DNA from: Intrasporangiaceae bacterium
Lineage (GTDB): Bacteria > Actinomycetota > Actinomycetes > Actinomycetales > Dermatophilaceae
Assembly: GCA_012518475.1 (NCBI GenBank)
Contig: JAAYSB010000135.1
Location: 1 to 25,165, forward strand
Direction: 5' to 3'
DNA length: 25,165 nt
Positions within the stretch are counted from its first letter, which is position 1, and each line of letters opens with the position of its first letter. The notes beneath the pieces are model-generated. The model ran no database searches. It worked only from the letters and a program-made list of their open reading frames with translations, and was not told the origin of the DNA. The translations under genes were made by a program, and so were the position numbers. Positions 1 to 7,082 of this stretch are shown one piece after another.

Positions 1-927
1 AAGGTCAAGCCCACGGTGCGCATCATCAACGCCGCGCGTGGTGGCATCGTCGACGAGGAGGCCCTCGCCGAGGCCCTGCGCGAGGGACGGGTCGCGGGCG
101 CCGGCATCGACGTGTTCGCCAAGGAACCGACGACCGAGAGCCCGCTGTTCGAGTTCGAGTCGGTCGTCGTCACCCCGCACCTCGGCGCCTCGACCGACGA
201 GGCCCAGGAGAAGGCCGGCGTCGCAGTCGCCCGCTCCGTGCGGCTTGCTCTGTCCGGTGACCTCGTGCCCGACGCGGTCAACGTCGACGGTGGGCATGTC
301 CCCGAAGAGGTGCGCCCGGGCATCGCGCTGGTCGAGAACCTCGGCCGGATCTTCACCGCGATTGCCGGCGCCTGCCCGGTCCAGCTCGACGTCGACGTCA
401 AGGGTGAGATCACCGCGCACGACGTGAGCATCTGGAAGCTCTCCGCCCTCAAGGGGCTGTTCTCGGACATCACCGACGACCCGGTGACCTATGTCAACGC
501 CCCGCTCATGGCGGCGGAGCGCGGATGCGAGGTGCGGCTGCTCACCGACCCGTATGCGCACGACTTCCGCAACATCACCGAGCTGCGTGGGACGCTCGCC
601 GACGGGCGGATGGTCTCGGTGTCCGGCACGCTCACCGGGCCGCGGATGGTCCCCAAGATCGTCGGCATCAACGGCTTCGACCTCGAGATCCCGATCTCGG
701 AGCACATCGCCTTCTTCACCTATGAGGACCGCCCCGGTGTCATCGGGCAGATCGGCAACCTGCTCGGCGACGCGAACGTCAACATCGCAGCCATGCAGGT
801 GGCCCGCAACGCCGAGGCCACCCAGGCCCTCGTGGCGCTCACCGTCGACTCGAAGATCCCCGACGACGTCCTGTCCGGCATCTCCGAGATCGTCCGCACC
901 GAGGCCATCCAGGTCGACCTCGACTGA
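1..927 (+). CDS. serA: D-3-phosphoglycerate dehydrogenase, 3' part (5' end outside window)
   Basis: This enzyme oxidises 3-phosphoglycerate to 3-phosphohydroxypyruvate, the first step of serine synthesis. The frame is open from base 1 and ends at TGA 925-927, giving 308 residues of a protein normally about 530 long. The visible part starts near the end of the nucleotide-binding/catalytic domain (INAARGGIVDEEAL, then the catalytic-histidine segment TPHLGAST at about residues 59-66). An intervening domain follows, and a C-terminal ACT domain begins about residue 235 (AFFTYEDRPGVIGQIGNLL). This long three-domain form is the actinobacterial type, where the ACT domain is the likely serine-binding site. 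leuB follows downstream, as in other actinobacteria, but a small gene and terminators lie between, so cotranscription is unlikely. The identification is firm; only the 5' truncation limits it. Confidence 0.96.
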   Translation, partial: KVKPTVRIINAARGGIVDEEALAEALREGRVAGAGIDVFAKEPTTESPLFEFESVVVTPHLGASTDEAQEKAGVAVARSVRLALSGDLVPDAVNVDGGHVPEEVRPGIALVENLGRIFTAIAGACPVQLDVDVKGEITAHDVSIWKLSALKGLFSDITDDPVTYVNAPLMAAERGCEVRLLTDPYAHDFRNITELRGTLADGRMVSVSGTLTGPRMVPKIVGINGFDLEIPISEHIAFFTYEDRPGVIGQIGNLLGDANVNIAAMQVARNAEATQALVALTVDSKIPDDVLSGISEIVRTEAIQVDLD

Positions 928-937
928 GCTCCGGTCG

Positions 938-961
938 CCGGGTGATCTGCCTCTCACCTGG
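938..961 (+). terminator. Possible serA terminator hairpin
   Basis: Bases 938-945 pair with 954-961 (8 bp including one G-T) around an 8-base loop, starting 10 bases after the serA stop. There is no T-tract. It could end serA transcription, but it is a modest hairpin in GC-rich DNA. Confidence 0.35.
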
Positions 962-1077
962 ACGTTCTCGCGTCCATCATGTGGATGAGGAGTTTCGCCT
1001 GCCAAGACGCGCACGTACCGTCGTCGGTATGTCGTGGCGCGTGATTCTTCTTCGCAGCCGCGGCGAGGTGAGCTAGA

Positions 1078-1135
1078 CAGTCGGTCCTCTCGTCGCGGTG
1101 ATCCCGCGCTGCGCAAGGACGCGCCCGACCGACTG
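1078..1135 (+). other. Structured 5' region upstream of the 26-codon gene
   Basis: CAGTCGGTC (1078-1086) and GACCGACTG (1127-1135) are perfect 9-bp complements. They enclose a second helix, CGCGG (1094-1098) with CCGCG (1104-1108). A further short hairpin, GCCCC/GGGGC, lies at 1146-1161. The stretch 928-1208 has no gene that I can support. These helices suggest a structured leader or a small RNA preceding the small gene at 1209. The pairing is seen directly; the function is unknown. Confidence 0.4.
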
Positions 1136-1196
1136 AACAGCACTCGCCCCTCACCCGGGGCTCGAGCACTCACCACCCCGAGCCACCATCCCTGTC

Positions 1197-1202
1197 AGGA
1201 GG
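1197..1202 (+). promoter_or_regulatory. Consensus Shine-Dalgarno of the small gene, in a hairpin loop
   Basis: AGGAGG lies 6 bases before the ATG at 1209 and decides that start. It sits in a small hairpin: CTGTC (1192-1196) pairs with GACAG (1202-1206), leaving AGGAG in the loop. It is the strongest ribosome binding site in this part of the window, where the neighbouring genes have none. Confidence 0.7.
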
Positions 1203-1208
1203 ACAGTC

Positions 1209-1289
1209 ATGAGCGAAGAGGCACAGAACGCGCGCCAGGCGCTGCAGGAGTCGATGGACCTGCGGGAGCAGGGCCACACCAACGACTGA
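1209..1289 (+). CDS. Small protein of 26 residues, unknown function
   Basis: The ORF runs ATG 1209 to TGA 1287-1289 and encodes a 26-residue acidic, Gln/Glu-rich peptide that begins MSEEAQNARQ and ends GHTND. Support for real translation is the perfect AGGAGG 6 bases upstream and a G or C third base in 23 of its 25 sense codons after the start, matching the neighbouring genes. The peptide looks like one amphipathic helix with no signal peptide, membrane segment or cysteines. A 17-bp terminator hairpin follows 82 bases later, so with the structured region upstream it appears to be a separate transcription unit between serA and leuB. It has no run of Leu, Ile or Val codons, so it is not an obvious leader peptide for leuB attenuation. 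I do not recognise a family. Confidence 0.6.
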   Translation: MSEEAQNARQALQESMDLREQGHTND

Positions 1290-1371
1290 GCCATGATCCA
1301 ACCTCGTGGGTGGACTGGGGGCGACCACCGTCGCCCCGACTCCACCCGCGAACGCGGTTGACCATCATGAT

Positions 1372-1411
1372 CCGAAGGGCCCGACCGGCGCAGTGCCGGT
1401 CGGGCCTTCGG
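1372..1411 (+). terminator. Strong terminator hairpin after the small gene
   Basis: Bases 1372-1389 pair with 1395-1411 in a 17-bp stem with one bulged G and a 5-base loop (GCAGT). There is no T-run after it. It ends the small transcription unit and insulates leuB, whose promoter lies downstream. Confidence 0.75.
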
Positions 1412-1481
1412 CGTTCCCGGCCAGGCGTGAATTCGGTGACCGATCTGCGAGACGGACGGTCCGCATACCGGGACTGCGACC

Positions 1482-1487
1482 TAGGGT
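1482..1487 (+). promoter_or_regulatory. leuB -10 element, leaderless promoter
   Basis: TAGGGT (TANNNT) lies 8 bases before the leuB ATG at 1496, so transcription would begin at or just before the start codon. No Shine-Dalgarno is present. A small palindrome, CGGAC-G-GTCCG (1453-1463), sits near the -35 position and could be an operator; I have no evidence for its partner. Confidence 0.5.
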
Positions 1488-1495
1488 CTGGGGCT

Positions 1496-2551
1496 ATGAG
1501 TGAGAGCACGCCGACATCCCTCGACATCGCCGTCATCGGTGGCGACGGCATCGGTCCGGAGGTCGTTGCGGAGGGTCTGAAGGTCCTTCGCGCCGCCGCC
1601 GATGACGTGACCGTGCACACCACCGAGTACGACCTCGGCGCGCGGCGCTGGCACGCGACGGGGGAGACGCTGCCGGAGTCGGTGCTGACCGAGCTGCGCG
1701 GGCACGACGCCATCCTGCTCGGTGCCATCGGTGACCCGACAGTCCCGAGCGGTGTCCTCGAGCGGGGTGTCCTCCTGCCGCTGCGGTTCGCGCTCGAGCA
1801 CTACGTCAACCTGCGTCCGGCCAAGCTCTTCCCGGGCGTGACGAGCCCACTGGACGTGGCTGCGGTGGCCCCGAACGGAATCGACTTCGTCGTCGTCCGT
1901 GAGGGCACCGAGGGGCCCTATGTCGGCAACGGCGGCGGCCTGCGCGTCGGCACCGCGAACGAGATCGCGACCGAGGTCAGCGTCAACACCCGCTTCGGCG
2001 TCGAGCGCGTCGTCCGGGACGCCTTCGCCCGGGCTCAGGCTCGCGAGCGCAAGCACATGACCCTGGTCCACAAGCACAACGTCCTCACTCACGCCGGACA
2101 TCTGTGGCGGCGTACGGTCGACGAGGTGGGCGCGGAGTTCCCCGAGGTCGAGATCGCCTACCAGCACGTCGACGCAGCGACGATCTTCCTCGTGCAGGAC
2201 CCGGGTCGCTTCGACGTCATCGTCACCGACAATCTCTTCGGCGACATCATCACCGACATCGCGGCGGCCATCGCCGGCGGTATCGGGCTCGCGGCGTCGG
2301 CGAACATCAACCCCGACCGCAACGTCCCATCGATGTTCGAGCCGGTCCATGGGTCGGCCCCGGACATCGCCGGCCAGGGCAAGGCCGACCCCACGGCGAC
2401 GGTCCTCTCCGTGGCCATGCTGCTCGAGCACGTCGGCCGAGGCGACGCTGCCCGGCGCATCGAGACCGCGGTCGCCGCCGACCTCGCTGAGCGCGGCTCG
2501 CACGAGCGCTCGACCTCGGCTGTCGGCGACGCGATCGCCGGCCGCCTCTAG
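1496..2551 (+). CDS. leuB: 3-isopropylmalate dehydrogenase
   Basis: LeuB oxidatively decarboxylates 3-isopropylmalate to 2-oxoisocaproate in cytoplasmic leucine synthesis, using NAD. The 351-residue product has the usual length. It shows the N-terminal IAVIGGDGIGPEV, the substrate-loop region FVVVREGTEGPYVGNGG, the metal-binding NLFGDIITDIAAAIAGGIG and the NAD-binding FEPVHGSAPDIAGQGKADP. The start is the ATG at 1496: homologous sequence begins just after it, and a -10-like TAGGGT lies 8 bases upstream, which points to a leaderless mRNA. An open frame continues further upstream but crosses the small gene and its terminator, so it is not coding. ilvE follows 45 bases after the stop with its own -10 element. 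Confidence 0.95.
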   Translation: MSESTPTSLDIAVIGGDGIGPEVVAEGLKVLRAAADDVTVHTTEYDLGARRWHATGETLPESVLTELRGHDAILLGAIGDPTVPSGVLERGVLLPLRFALEHYVNLRPAKLFPGVTSPLDVAAVAPNGIDFVVVREGTEGPYVGNGGGLRVGTANEIATEVSVNTRFGVERVVRDAFARAQARERKHMTLVHKHNVLTHAGHLWRRTVDEVGAEFPEVEIAYQHVDAATIFLVQDPGRFDVIVTDNLFGDIITDIAAAIAGGIGLAASANINPDRNVPSMFEPVHGSAPDIAGQGKADPTATVLSVAMLLEHVGRGDAARRIETAVAADLAERGSHERSTSAVGDAIAGRL

Positions 2552-2584
2552 CCGGACTCCACGGCTGCTGAAGGCCGTGAGCGG

Positions 2585-2590
2585 TAGGTT
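2585..2590 (+). promoter_or_regulatory. ilvE -10 element, leaderless promoter
   Basis: TAGGTT lies exactly 6 bases before the ilvE ATG at 2597, with no Shine-Dalgarno. This spacing predicts transcription starting at the ATG. A short hairpin, CACGGC (2560-2565) with GCCGTG (2574-2579), lies between the leuB stop and this element and may weaken read-through from leuB. Confidence 0.55.
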
Positions 2591-2596
2591 TGGTCC

Positions 2597-3694
2597 ATGA
2601 CTCTCTCGTTCCCCGTCACCCCTGCCGCGAACCCGCGATCCTCTCAGGAGCGCGACGAGATCCTCGCCAACCCTGGGTTCGGCACGAACTTCACCGACCA
2701 CATGGTGGTCGCGACGTGGTCTGCCGACGAGGGATGGCACGACGGCAAGGTCGTCGAGTACGGCCCGATCACCCTGATGCCGTCGGCGGCCGTCCTCCAC
2801 TACGCCCAGGAGATCTTCGAGGGCCTCAAGGCCTATCGCCATGAGGACGGGTCGGTGTGGTCCTTCCGCCCGGAGGCCAACGCCCAGCGTCTGAACCGCA
2901 GCGCGAGCCGGCTGGCCCTGCCGCAGATGGATGAGGAGGACTTCGTCGGGTCCCTTCGCGCCCTCGTCGAGGTCGACAAGGACTGGGTGCCGTCGGCATC
3001 CGGAGGTGGCGAGAAGAGCCTGTATCTGCGGCCGTTCATGTACGCGTCGGAGGCCTTCCTCGGCGTCCGGCCGGCCAGGGAGGTGACCTACTCGGTCATC
3101 GCCTCCCCGGCCGGTGCCTACTTCGCCGGAGGCCTGAAGCCGGTCACGCTCTGGTTGTCGACGCAGTATGCGCGGGCCGGCCGAGGCGGCACCGGTGCCG
3201 CGAAGTGCGGTGGCAACTATGCCTCCTCGCTGGCTCCTCAGCTCGAGGGCATCGAGCAGGGCTGTGACCAGGTTGTGTTCCTCGACGCCTCGACCCAGAC
3301 ATACATCGAGGAGCTCGGCGGGATGAACCTGTTCTTCGTCATGAAGGACGGAAGGATCATCACCCCGCAGCTGACCGGTTCGATCCTCGAGGGCGTCACC
3401 CGGGCCTCCATCCTCGAGCTCTCCAAGGAGCTGGGCCTCGACCCGCGCGAGGAGCAGATCGAGATCGAGCAGTGGAAGGACGGGGTGCGCTCCGGCGAGA
3501 TCCAGGAGATCTTCGCCTGCGGCACCGCCGCCGTCGTCACGCCGGTCGGCGAGCTGAAGTGGGACGGTGGCTCTGCTCCGTCCACCGCGGGCGAGGGTGG
3601 TGGCGAGGTGACGAAGTCGATCCGCGAGCGCCTCCTCGACATCCAGTACGGCCGCGCGGAGGACATCCACGGCTGGATGACCCGCCTGGTCTGA
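2597..3694 (+). CDS. ilvE: Branched-chain amino acid aminotransferase
   Basis: IlvE transfers the amino group between glutamate and the 2-oxo acids of leucine, isoleucine and valine, the last step of their synthesis, using pyridoxal phosphate in the cytoplasm. The 365-residue protein is the longer (type II) BCAT form. It has the early segment FGTNFTDHMVVATW, the substrate-loop motif EIFEGLKAYR (about residues 72-81), LYLRPFMYASEAFLGV and the PLP lysine K203 in GTGAAKCGGNYAS. The conserved IEELGGMNLFFV and FACGTAAVVTPVG follow. The start at 2597 is supported by a TAGGTT -10 element 6 bases upstream. The HAD gene begins 10 bases after the stop, so the two are probably cotranscribed. Confidence 0.95.
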   Translation: MTLSFPVTPAANPRSSQERDEILANPGFGTNFTDHMVVATWSADEGWHDGKVVEYGPITLMPSAAVLHYAQEIFEGLKAYRHEDGSVWSFRPEANAQRLNRSASRLALPQMDEEDFVGSLRALVEVDKDWVPSASGGGEKSLYLRPFMYASEAFLGVRPAREVTYSVIASPAGAYFAGGLKPVTLWLSTQYARAGRGGTGAAKCGGNYASSLAPQLEGIEQGCDQVVFLDASTQTYIEELGGMNLFFVMKDGRIITPQLTGSILEGVTRASILELSKELGLDPREEQIEIEQWKDGVRSGEIQEIFACGTAAVVTPVGELKWDGGSAPSTAGEGGGEVTKSIRERLLDIQYGRAEDIHGWMTRLV

Positions 3695-3704
3695 GCGTGC
3701 TGCC

Positions 3705-4502
3705 ATGAGCCCGCGGCTGATCGCGACCGACCTGGACGGGACCTTCCTCCGGTCCGACGGGACGGTCAGTGAGCGAACCGTGCGGGCCTGGTCGTCACTG
3801 CCGGACCTGGGGATCGAGACGGTCCTCGTCACGGCCCGCCCGCCCCGCTGGCTGCACGATCTCTCCCATGTCGTCGGTGCCCACGGCATCGCGATCTGCG
3901 GCAACGGTGCGTTCGTGTATGCGGTCGAGCGTCGCGAGGTCATCGAGACGCACTGCTTCGAGCAGGGTCTGCTCGCCGACATCATCGGCGACCTGCGCCG
4001 GGCCGTGCGAGGCGTGCGCCTGGCTGTCGAGACTCCCACCGGGCCGGTCTTCGAGGCGAACTGGCCGGATCCGCACCGGGATCCGGTGCACCGGTCATCA
4101 CCGCGTGGCGACATCGCTGTCCTGCTGGCTGAGCCGGTGGGCAAGCTCCTTGCGCTGGCTCCCCGGCTTGCGACCGAGGAGTTCCTCGAAATCGTCGCTG
4201 AGGTGGTCGGCTCGCGTGGTCGCCTCGCCTACAGCGGAGCCTACGGGCTGGCCGAGATCAATCCGGCGGGAGTGACGAAGGCGGCTGCGCTCGAGCGCTG
4301 GGCTCACGAGCGCGGTGTCGAGGCCGACGAGGTGTGGGCATTCGGGGACATGCCGAACGACCTGCCCATGATCGAGTGGGCCGGGGTCGGCGTGGCGGTC
4401 GCCAATGCCCATCCGGATGTCCTCGCCGTGGCCGATGTCGTCGCGCCGAGCAACGACGACGACGGCGTCGCCGTCACTGTGGAGGCCCTGCTCGCGGACT
4501 GA
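3705..4502 (+). CDS. HAD superfamily (Cof-like, type IIB) phosphatase
   Basis: The 265-residue protein belongs to the haloacid dehalogenase phosphatases with a C2B cap. Motif I is DLDGTFLRSDG with D9 and D11 as nucleophile and acid/base, followed by SERT; motif II is VLVTARPP. Motif III is around residue 185 (GVTKAAALERWAHERG), and the C-terminal motif IV is FGDMPNDLPMIEWAG, the metal-binding acidic pair. Members of this group remove phosphate from sugar phosphates, pyridoxal phosphate or flavin precursors. The substrate cannot be told from the sequence. It starts 10 bases after ilvE, without a clear Shine-Dalgarno, so it probably relies on transcription and perhaps translation from ilvE. No direct link to amino acid synthesis is visible. 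Confidence 0.88.
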   Translation: MSPRLIATDLDGTFLRSDGTVSERTVRAWSSLPDLGIETVLVTARPPRWLHDLSHVVGAHGIAICGNGAFVYAVERREVIETHCFEQGLLADIIGDLRRAVRGVRLAVETPTGPVFEANWPDPHRDPVHRSSPRGDIAVLLAEPVGKLLALAPRLATEEFLEIVAEVVGSRGRLAYSGAYGLAEINPAGVTKAAALERWAHERGVEADEVWAFGDMPNDLPMIEWAGVGVAVANAHPDVLAVADVVAPSNDDDGVAVTVEALLAD

Positions 4503-4550
4503 GCGCCGTGGTGCGGGCACGCCGTGTCGTGATGCACGGCAGTTCTGACG

Positions 4551-4556
4551 GACAAT
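4551..4556 (+). promoter_or_regulatory. -10-like element before the metallo-hydrolase gene
   Basis: GACAAT lies 6 bases before the ATG at 4563, the same spacing as at ilvE. It matches TANNNT at positions 2 and 6 only. No Shine-Dalgarno is present, so a leaderless start is likely. Confidence 0.4.
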
Positions 4557-4562
4557 GGTGTG

Positions 4563-5693
4563 ATGAGCACACGCATCCGACTCGCGATCGCGACCGGTAC
4601 CGCAGGTGCGCTCGGAGCGTTGGCCGTCGCCGCCCGCAGGACGGGCCGCGACGTGGGGGAGCAGATCGGCGGGGTCCCCGACGGTGCCCGCCTGGTCCGG
4701 ATGCAGCGGTCGGCGCAGTGGCGGGACGGCCGGTTCCACAACCTCGACCGCGCGGCCCAGGACGATACGCCGACCGACCCGATCGGCGCACGTGATGTCG
4801 CCCGTCGGTTCCTTGCCGAGCGGGTGCAACGGGTCCCGGAGCGCGACATCCCCGTGCACAGCGGCGGTGCGACCCTGCCCGAGGAGGGGACGCACTTCAC
4901 GTGGCTCGGGCACGCCTCGGTGCTGCTGTCTCTGGGCGGCGAACGGGTGCTCTTCGACCCGGTGTGGAGCGAGCGCTGCTCACCGAGCCTGCACGTCGGG
5001 CCGCGACGGCTGCACCCCGTGCCGTTCCCGCTCGAGCACCTCCCCGAGGTCTCCGCCGTCGTCATCAGCCATGACCACTACGACCATCTCGACATGGACA
5101 CAGTCGTCCGGATCAGTGAGCGGCAACCGACGTGCCGCTTCGTCGTACCCCTGGGCATCGGCGCGCACCTCGAGCACTGGGGAGTCGACGCCCGCCGCAT
5201 CACCGAGCTCGACTGGCACGAGTCGTGCCAGGTCGGCTCACTCGAGCTGACCGCCGTTGCGTGTCAGCACTTCTCGGGACGGGGAGTCCGGCGGAACAAC
5301 ACCCTGTGGTCTTCGTGGGTGGTGCGGTCGGCGGCAGGTGCTGTCTACTTCTCCGGCGACACGGGATACTTCGACGGCTTCGAGAGGATCCGGCTCGACT
5401 ACGGGCCCTTCGATGCCGCGTTCATGGCGATCGGGATGTACGACCAGGCTTGGCGCCCGATGCACCTCGACCCGGAGGAGGCGGTGCAGGCCACCGTCGA
5501 GCTCGGCTCACCGCTGGCCGTCCCGATCCACTGGTGCACCTTCGCCCTGGCGCCGCACGCCTGGTCCGACCCCCCCGAGCGGTTCCTAGCCGCGGCCGAG
5601 GAGGCCGGCATCGCCTACGTCATCCCCGAGGTCGGGGAGGCCGTCGACCTGGACGACCCCACAGCCGCCGGACCACCGTGGTGGCGGGCCTGA
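4563..5693 (+). CDS. Metallo-beta-lactamase-fold hydrolase, NAPE-PLD-like group
   Basis: The protein has 376 residues. The N-terminus (residues about 5-25, rich in Ala/Gly/Leu after two Arg) is a weak membrane or signal segment. The catalytic domain starts at FTWLGHASVLLSLGGERVLFDP and carries the zinc motif H170-D-H172-Y-D174-H175 in SHDHYDHLD. Further metal-binding segments are FSGDTGYFDGF and a late PIHWCTF. Pattern and length match bacterial relatives of N-acyl-phosphatidylethanolamine phospholipase D, which cleave lipid phosphodiesters; bacterial substrates are mostly unknown. The start is ATG 4563; a GTG codon directly before it (4560) is in frame, but the -10-like GACAAT 6 bases before the ATG favours 4563. 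It converges with nrtR. Confidence 0.85.
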   Translation: MSTRIRLAIATGTAGALGALAVAARRTGRDVGEQIGGVPDGARLVRMQRSAQWRDGRFHNLDRAAQDDTPTDPIGARDVARRFLAERVQRVPERDIPVHSGGATLPEEGTHFTWLGHASVLLSLGGERVLFDPVWSERCSPSLHVGPRRLHPVPFPLEHLPEVSAVVISHDHYDHLDMDTVVRISERQPTCRFVVPLGIGAHLEHWGVDARRITELDWHESCQVGSLELTAVACQHFSGRGVRRNNTLWSSWVVRSAAGAVYFSGDTGYFDGFERIRLDYGPFDAAFMAIGMYDQAWRPMHLDPEEAVQATVELGSPLAVPIHWCTFALAPHAWSDPPERFLAAAEEAGIAYVIPEVGEAVDLDDPTAAGPPWWRA

Positions 5694-5697
5694 GGGA

Positions 5698-5729
5698 TGT
5701 GCCCAGGCGGTAGGCGACGCCGTGGCACA
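5698..5729. terminator. Hairpin between convergent genes
   Basis: TGTGCC (5698-5703) pairs with GGCACA (5724-5729), with an inner GGCG (5706-5709)/CGCC (5718-5721) helix after a 2x2 mismatch. It lies in the 67-base gap between the metallo-hydrolase (+) and nrtR (-) and could stop transcription from either side. No T-tract. Confidence 0.45.
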
Positions 5730-5760
5730 GAATCACCATCTCCGCTGCCAGGCATCCGGT

Positions 5761-6525
5761 TCAGTCGAGAGGTCGGTTCGCCTGCGGGCGGAGCATGGCG
5801 GGCTGGAGCGCGGTGGCCGGGCCCCGTCGGAACAGCAGCGGTCGGGGACCGCTCGATGAGGCGCCTCGCTCGTCGGTGGGCAGGACGAATCCATCTGTCG
5901 AGAGGACCTTGCGGCGGAAGTTGCCCAGGTCCGGAGCCAGGCCCCAGACGGCGGCGTAGACCGCGCGCAGCTCGGCGAGGGTGAACGGCTCGGTGACGAA
6001 CTGCGCCGCGAGGGTGGTGTACTCGAGCTTCGAGCGGACCCGCTCCAAGGCATCTCTGACGATCTCGGCGTGATCGAAGGCCAGGGCCGGGCCGTCGGCG
6101 TCGAGCAGGTCCTCGACGGTCCACCAACGGGCGTCGGCAGCGTCGGAGCCGGCCTGCGGGTCGGCGAGGCCGGGGGCCATGACGACGTAGGCGATGGACA
6201 CGACCCGCATGCGAGGGTCCCGGTCGGGGGCGGTGTAGGTCCCCAGCTGCTCGAGGTGGACCGGGAGGTCCCCACCGAGCGAGGTCTCCTCAGCAAGCTC
6301 GCGACGCGCCGCCGTCGGCGCATCCTCATCGGGCTCGATGAAACCACCGGGTAGCGCCCAGTGCCCGGAATAGGGGTCTGCGCCGCGCTCGACGAGGAGC
6401 ACGGACAGGGCCCCGTCCCTGATGGTGAAGACTGCCAGGTCGACGGTCACCGCGAAGGGCGGGTGGGCCGATGCGTCGTAGCCCGTCGGAGCCTGCGCAC
6501 GTTGCCTGCCCTGCTCGGCGCTCAT
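5761..6525 (-). CDS. nrtR: NrtR-type NAD regulator (Nudix domain plus winged helix)
   Basis: NrtR-family proteins are transcriptional repressors of NAD synthesis and salvage genes that sense ADP-ribose-like ligands through a Nudix domain. This 254-residue protein has the Nudix domain in residues about 22-150. Its Nudix box (G61x5E67x7RE76xxEE80) is intact except that the usual Gly is Ser82, so hydrolase activity may be weak or lost. A winged-helix segment follows (about 165-235, with FTLAELRAVYAAVWGLAPDLGNFRRKV), which plain Nudix hydrolases lack. The ATG overlaps the pncA stop codon (ATGA at 6525-6522), so translation is coupled, and it is the last gene of pncB-pncA-nrtR. That context fits an autoregulated repressor. 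Calling it a regulator rather than a hydrolase is inference from domain layout and neighbours. Confidence 0.85.
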   Translation of the reverse strand: MSAEQGRQRAQAPTGYDASAHPPFAVTVDLAVFTIRDGALSVLLVERGADPYSGHWALPGGFIEPDEDAPTAARRELAEETSLGGDLPVHLEQLGTYTAPDRDPRMRVVSIAYVVMAPGLADPQAGSDAADARWWTVEDLLDADGPALAFDHAEIVRDALERVRSKLEYTTLAAQFVTEPFTLAELRAVYAAVWGLAPDLGNFRRKVLSTDGFVLPTDERGASSSGPRPLLFRRGPATALQPAMLRPQANRPLD

Positions 6526-7082
6526 GACGACAGCTCCACGCCGGCGGACCGCATCTCATCCAGGGCGGCGGCCGAGGTGTCCGGGGCGACCCCGGCGTGC
6601 AGGTTCTCGAGCAGCCGCACGTCCAGCCCCGCGTTGCGGGCGTCGAGAGCGGAGGCGCGCACGCAGTAGTCGGTGGCGATGCCGCACACGTCCAGGTCCG
6701 TGATGGAGTGGTCCCGGAGCACCTGGATCAGCGTGCGACCGTCATCGGTGGTGCCCTCGAAGGCTGAGTAGGCCGGCACGCCCTGACCTTTGCGGACGTG
6801 AATGTCGACACCGGCGGTGTCGAAGGCCGGCGCATAGTCCGCGCCGGACGTGCCCTGGACACAGTGCGCCGGCCAGTCCTCGAAGTGCCCGCTGTTGCTG
6901 GAGTCCGGGTGGTGCCAGTCCCGTGAGGCGACCACGAGTGCATAGTCGTGATCCCCGTTGACCAGGTCGCTGATCCGCCCGGCGACTGCGTGGCCGCCGT
7001 CCACCGCGAGGGAACCACCCTCGCAGAAGTCGTTCTGGACATCGACGACGAGCAGCGCGCGGGTGGGGCTGTCGGCGGTCAT
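6522..7082 (-). CDS. pncA: Nicotinamidase
   Basis: PncA deamidates nicotinamide to nicotinate, feeding the Preiss-Handler route to NAD in the cytoplasm. The 186-residue protein matches the family length. It carries the cysteine-hydrolase triad D14 (VVDVQNDF), K98 (HVRKGQG) and C140 (ATDYCVRAS). The metal ligands D55 and H57 (SRDWHHPD) and H73 (DWPAHC) are present. The ATG at 7082 directly abuts the pncB stop codon with no gap, and its own stop overlaps the start of nrtR. So the three genes form one tightly packed operon. PncA makes the nicotinate that PncB uses. All key residues are present, so the enzyme should be active. Confidence 0.95.
   Translation of the reverse strand: MTADSPTRALLVVDVQNDFCEGGSLAVDGGHAVAGRISDLVNGDHDYALVVASRDWHHPDSSNSGHFEDWPAHCVQGTSGADYAPAFDTAGVDIHVRKGQGVPAYSAFEGTTDDGRTLIQVLRDHSITDLDVCGIATDYCVRASALDARNAGLDVRLLENLHAGVAPDTSAAALDEMRSAGVELSS

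Noticed and set aside
1481..4144. An 887-codon open frame on the minus strand across leuB and ilvE
   Set aside because: It lies antisense to two well-supported genes, is Arg/Asp/Gly-rich low-complexity and shows no family motif. It is a shadow of high-GC coding sequence.
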